Source: Imhoffiella purpurea (GTDB lineage Bacteria; Pseudomonadota; Gammaproteobacteria; Chromatiales; Chromatiaceae). From it: a stretch of DNA of 60,835 nt. The stretch lies in NCBI RefSeq assembly GCF_000585215.1, contig NZ_AONC01000067.1:1-60835 (forward strand). Reading direction: 5' to 3'. Positions 48,101 to 54,100 of this stretch are shown one piece after another (positions within the stretch are counted from its first letter, which is position 1; the number at the start of each line of letters is the position of its first letter). A program made the translations under genes and the position numbers. The notes below the pieces were generated by a model, which worked only from the letters and a program-made list of their open reading frames with translations, had not been told where the DNA came from and did no database searches.

Positions 48101-51100
48101 AGCTGGAGCGCTTCCTGCCCGACTACATGATCCCGTCCCTGTTCCGGGTGGCGGCCGAGATCCCGGTCAACGCCAGCGGCAAGGCCGACCGCGCGGCGCT
48201 GGCGGGCGATCTGCTGCGCGACGGCCCCGCCCGCCAGGCGGTCGAGCGGCCGCCGCAGGAGGCCCCCTCGGAAACCGCCGCCGAGATCCTGGATCTGTGG
48301 CGGCAGGTGCTGCCGGCCGGTGCCGAGGTCGGCCCGGACGAGAACTTCTTCGAGGCGGGCGGCAACTCCATCCTGCTGCTGCGTCTGCACGGGCTCCTGG
48401 AGGCGCGCTGGCCCGGGGCCTTCGCCCTGACGGATCTCTTCGCCGCCGTGACCGCGACCGACCAGGCCGCGCGCCTGACCGAGGCCGCGCCCCGGCCCGC
48501 CAGCGCCGCCGTCCCGGCACCCGGCGACCGCGAGCCCATCGCCGTCATCGGCCTGGCCCTGCGTCTGGCCGATTTCGACGACCCCGATGGGCTCTGGGCC
48601 GACCTGCTGGCGGGTGCGGACCGGACCGGCCCCCTGCCGGAGCAGCGGCGCTCCGACACCGGGGCCATGCTGGAGTCGGTCGGCATCCGCATGCGCGAGG
48701 ACCGGCTGCGCGAGGCCGCCTATCTCGACGACATCGCCGGGTTCGACTACCGACGCTTCGGCCTGGCGCCCATGGACGCGAGCCTGCTCGATCCCGAGCA
48801 GCGGCTCTTCCTGGAAACCGCCTTCCGCTGTCTGGAGGACGGCGGCTACGGCGGATCGGCCCTGGACGGCGCCCGGGTCGGGGTCTTCGCCGGAGGCAGC
48901 CCGAGCCAGACCTTCAAGGAGGCGGCGAGCCGCTCCTACCCGGAGCGGGCCGAGCAGGTCTACGTGATCAACGTGCCCTCCAGCATGCCCTCGCGCCTGG
49001 GCTATCTGAGGAACTGGAACGGCCCGGCCGAACTGGTCGACACCGCCTGCTCCTCTTCGCTCAAGGCGGTCTGGGACGCCTGTCTCGCGCTGCGGCGGGG
49101 CGACTGCGACCTGGCGGTGGCCGGCGGCGCCCGGGTGCTGCTCACACCCCTGCGCTCGGGCGAGGCATTCACCATCGAGACGGGCAGCGGACGCACCCTG
49201 AGCTTCGACGCCGAGGCCGACGGGGTCGGCGCCGGCGAGGGCGCCGTGGTCCTGCTGCTCAAGCCGCTGGCCCAGGCGCTGGAGGACGGCGACGCCATCC
49301 GGGCACTGATCCGGGGCGGCGCGGTCAACCAGGACGGCCGCTCGGCCAGCATGGCGGCCCCCAATCCGGCGGCCCAGGCCGAGGTGGTTCGGGGCGCGGC
49401 GGACGGCTGCGGCGTGTCCCTGGACAGCCTGGACTTCGTCGAGGCCCACGGCACCGGCACCGCGCTGGGCGACCCCATCGAGATCGACGGCCTGACCCGG
49501 GCCTTCGCCCGTCAGGGGGACGCCGGACCCAAGGCGGCGATCGGCTCGGTCAAGGGCAACTACGGCCATCTGGACGCCGCGGCCGGGGCCATCGGACTGG
49601 CCAAGGCGATCCTCTCCCTGCAACACGGGGTGGTGCCCCGCCAGCCCCATTTCCGGCGCCCCAACCCCCGAATCGATTTCGACAAGGCACCGGTGTTCGT
49701 GGCCCGGGAGAACCATCCGCTCGACCCCGGCCGCCGGCCCTGGCGCGGCGGCGTCAGCGCCTTCGGGCTGAGCGGGATCAACGTCCATCTCGTCCTCGAA
49801 CAGGCCCCGTCGACGCCATCTTCCAAGGACGACGGCTCCTGGATCCTGGTCCCGCTCTCCGCCGCCTCCGAGCGGGGGCTGCGCCTCTATGCCCGGCAGA
49901 TGCTGTCCCATCTGGCCGCCCGCGACGACTGGTCGGCGAACGACTTGAGCGCGACCCTGACCCTCGGCCGCGAACATCTCCCCTGGCGTCTGGCCGTCCT
50001 CGCCCGCGACCGAAGGGAGATCCTGGAGGCACTGCTCGGCTGGACCCTGACGCCCGACGACGGGACCGCCTCGACGACCCCGGGCAAGACCCAGATCCAG
50101 GTGGCCGGACTGGGTAACCCGGACGATGCCGAGACGGCCCGCGCCGCCTTCCTTCGGGGTGCCCTGCCCGCCTGGCCAGAGGACCGGGGGTTCCGGCGGC
50201 TCAATCTGCCGGCGGTGCCGATGGAGCGCTCGCGCTGCTGGCCCGTCTTCTCAGCCGACCGAACCGGCCCGGCCGAGACCGACGGGACACTGCTCGGGGC
50301 CGGAGTCGAGTCCCCGGATGGACGTCTGTTCCAAGTACCGGTCGGCGAAGACGCCTTCTGGCCGGTCGCCGAGCACCGCATCCAGGACCGCCCGGCCCTG
50401 GTCGGCATGGCCATGCCCGCGCTGCTCGGCGAGGCGCTGGCCGATACGGACGCCGGGGGCCTGCTGATCGGCGATCTGAGCTGGCTGCGCCCCCTCTTCC
50501 GCGACGAGGTCGAAGAGGTCTGTTTGAGGCTGCGGCCGGACGGACGGGCTTGGCAGGCGAGCCTCAGCGCACGGGACGCGACGGGCGCCTGGAACGACCA
50601 TGCCGAGGCCCGGGTCGAGAGGCTCGGCCGGACCCAGGAGCGCCTGGATCTCGATGGCCTCCGCAAGACCCTGGTGGAGATCCCGGCAAGAGAGTGGGAT
50701 CCGGAAACGGCCGCGACGGTCGCCGTGGGCAAACGCTGGAACTGCCGCCGCCGGATCTGGCGCGGGGACGCCGGAACGCTCGCACTCCTGGAGCTCGACC
50801 CGGACTATGCCGAGGATCTGAGCCTCACCCCCTGGCATCCGGCGATGCTCGACGTGGCGGCCAGCCTGGCCCTGGACGGTCTCGGGCTGGTTCCGGCCGG
50901 GTGCCGCTCGATCCGACTGCTCCATCCGCTGGAACGCCGCTGCTATGCCTGGGCGACCCCGAGGGGCGACCGGGCCGAGGACGCCCCACTGCTCGTCGAC
51001 TGCCGGATCTGCGACGAGCGGGGCCGTCTGCTGACGGATCTGGGCGGACTCCTCTTCCTGCCGCTGTCCCGGCCCGCCGCCCGGCTGCACGAGCCGGTCT

Positions 51101-54100
51101 GGAACCCGCTTCCGGAGGCCGAGGGACGCGAGGGGACCGGGGCCGTTCTCATCCTGGGCGACGCCGACGAGACCGCCGGACTGACCGACCGGTTCGCCGG
51201 ACAGGGACGAGGCTGGATCCGCCGATCCTTTCCGCGCCGCGAGGAGGAGGCCGCCGAGCTGGTCCAGGTCGTCGAGCGCGAGCCGTACAGCCTGATCTGC
51301 GGCTTCCTGCCCAGGGATGGATTCGATCCCTGGCCGCTGGCCTGCTTCTTCAAGCGACTGCTGGAGAAGGGACTCGGACGGCCGATGCGGTTCGTGGCCC
51401 TGGGGCGTGGCGCCTGTCCGTCCCCGGGCACCCCGGCGGCGGAGACGCCCGACGCGGCACTGGCCCTGGGCCTGCTGCTCTCGGTCGCCCGCGAGGAGCC
51501 CCTGCTGAGCACCCGCTATATCGAGATCGGCGGAGAGCCGGATCCGGAGAGGCTGGCGGCAATCCTCGAAGGACCGCTGCCGGCGGACGACACACCCCTG
51601 CGGCTGGACGCCGAGGGCGGCTGCCAGTTGCGCGGACTGGGTCCGGCGCTCGCGGACCGGGAGCCCCAGGAGATCGCGACCGGCGAGGGCGTCGTCCTCT
51701 ACAGCGGCGGTCTGGGGGCCATGGCCCTGACCCTGGCCCGGACCCTGCCAGGCCCGGGAGGCAAGGTCGCCCTGCTGCATCGGGGCGAGGTGCCGGACGC
51801 GACGCAATGGCCTGCCCTGGCCGAGGACCCCTCGCATCCCTTCGCCTGGCGGGCCGCGAGGCTGCTCGAACTGCGCGCGGCGGGGATCGCGCTCCGCCTC
51901 CACCGCTGCGACGTGACCGACCGCGACGCACTGGCCGCGACGCTCGATGCGGTGCGGCGCGATCAGGGCGAGATCCTCGGGGTGGTCCATACCGCCGGGG
52001 TGGCCGGGGACGGCTTTCTGTCGGGCAAGTCCCGCGAGACCTTCGAGGCCGTGCTGGCGCCCAAGGTGGACGGGGTGCGCCATCTGCACGAGCTGACGCT
52101 CTCCGATCCCATCCGTCACTTCGTCCTCGCCTCGTCGAGGACCGGACTGCGCGGCGCGCCGGGCCAGACCGACTATGCCGCCGCCAACGCCTATCTCGAC
52201 GCCTTCGCGCTCTGGCGGCACGCCCAGGGTCTGCCCGCGCTCTCGCTGGACTGGAACGCCTGGGACGAGATCGGCATGGCCGCCCGCCACGGAGCGCTCG
52301 CCCCCGGAATCCCGGCCCTGAAGCCGGACCAGGCCGGTCCGCTGCTCCTGCGGGCACTGGCATCCGGGGCGCCCCAGCTGGTGGTGACCCTGCCCGGCGA
52401 GCGTCTGGACGAACCCGAGACCGAACGCCAGGAGACCAGGGACGGGGAAACGCCAGGGGCCGAAGCACAGGTCAGGGACATCTGGGCGGCCGTTCTGGGC
52501 TACACCGACCCACTCTCGCCGGAGGACGATTTCTACGGCCTGGGCGGCGACTCCATCTCGGGACTGCAGATCGTCAACCGGGTCAACCGTGAGCTCGGTC
52601 TGACACTGAGCCTGGCCGATCTCTTCGGCCGCAGCCGGCTGGGGGACTTCCTCGCCCTGGTGCTGGAGGCATCCGGCACCGAGGCGCAGGAAACGGGGTC
52701 CTGGGAGCCCGCGCCCGAGCTGGAGGAGTATCCGGTGAGCTGGGAGCAGCTCGCGGTGCTCCAGGCCGAGGCCCCGGCCGAGCCCCATACCGGCTACAAC
52801 TTGCCTCAGTTCCTGCGTCTGGCCCCGGGAGTCGAGCCACGGGACCTGGAGGCGGCCCTGAGGACCCTGATCGCCCGGCACGAGATCCTGCGCACGGCCT
52901 TCGTCGGGCTCGACAGCCCTCGGCCGCGCATGCGGATCCTGGCCGAGCTGCCCTTCGCGCTCGCCGTGCGGCGGGTGGCGCAGCTCGACGGACCCACCTG
53001 CCAGTCACTGGTCCGGCCCTTCGATCTCGGCCGCGCACCGCTCTTCCGCACCCAAATCCTGGAGGACGACGCCGGACAGCGTCTCTTCTTCCTCGACATC
53101 CACCATGCCCTGGCGGACGCCAGGACCATCGACATCCTGCTCACCGAGCTGATCGCGCTCCTGCGCGGCGAGGCCCTGCCCGAACCGGGTCCCCAGCAGA
53201 AGGACGCGGCCTGGCAGCAGCACCTCGGGGGCGAGGCGGCGGACCAGGCGGCCCGAGACTACTGGCTGGGACGCTTCTCGCTCCCGCTGCCCCAGCTCGA
53301 TCTGCCCAGCGACCGGCCGCGCCCCGCCAGACACGGCAACCGGGGGGCGACCCACGCCTTCCCGGTCCCGGCAGAATGGATCGACCCGCTGCGCGCCCTG
53401 GCACGATCCCGGTCGACCACCTCCCACAGCCTGATGCTGAGCCTCTGGGTCCTGCTGCTGGCCGACCTGGCCGATGAGGAGGAGCTGGTCGTCGCCGTGG
53501 CGGCGGACGGTCGCGACCGCGAGGAGCTGGCCTCCTGCACCGGCATGTTCGTCAGCCTGCTGCCGCTGCGTCTGCGCCCGGCGGGGTCGGCGAGCCTTGC
53601 CGACTTCCTGGACCGCAACCATCGGCTCCATGCCGAGGCGCTGCGTCACCGGGCCTTCGCCCTCAACCGTCTGCTATCCGAACTCAGGGCCCCGGCCCGG
53701 CGCGACCGCACACCGCTGGCCGAGGTCACCTTCTCCTACATGAACTTCGACAGCGCCATGGCGCCCGACGCCGATCCGCCGCTGGAGCAGATCGAGGTGG
53801 CCAATCCGGGCTGCAAGGCCGACCTGGCCATCTTCGCCAGCGACACCGGCGAGCGTCTCTCCTTCGCCTTGGAGTATTACGCCGACCTCTTCGATGCCGA
53901 GCGCATGGAGCGGATGGGCCGCCGTTTCCTCGACCTGCTGGCCGCGGTCATCGAGCTTGGTCCGGATCGGCCGCTCGCAGACTATCTGCCCGCCGGAGCC
54001 GAGCTGGAGCGACGACGGACACCTGACGATCCCCGGACGCTGCCGCCCGACCGGACGCCAGCCGAGACCCAGGAGCAGGTGGACACCGAGCTGCAGGGTC

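Noticed and set aside
46275-50117. Long plus-strand frame of 1,280 codons inside the NRPS region
   Set aside because: It is a shifted frame of the high-GC synthetase gene, composed mostly of Arg, Gly, Pro and Ala, with no domain motifs; the overlapping frame carries all A, C, PCP and KS signatures.
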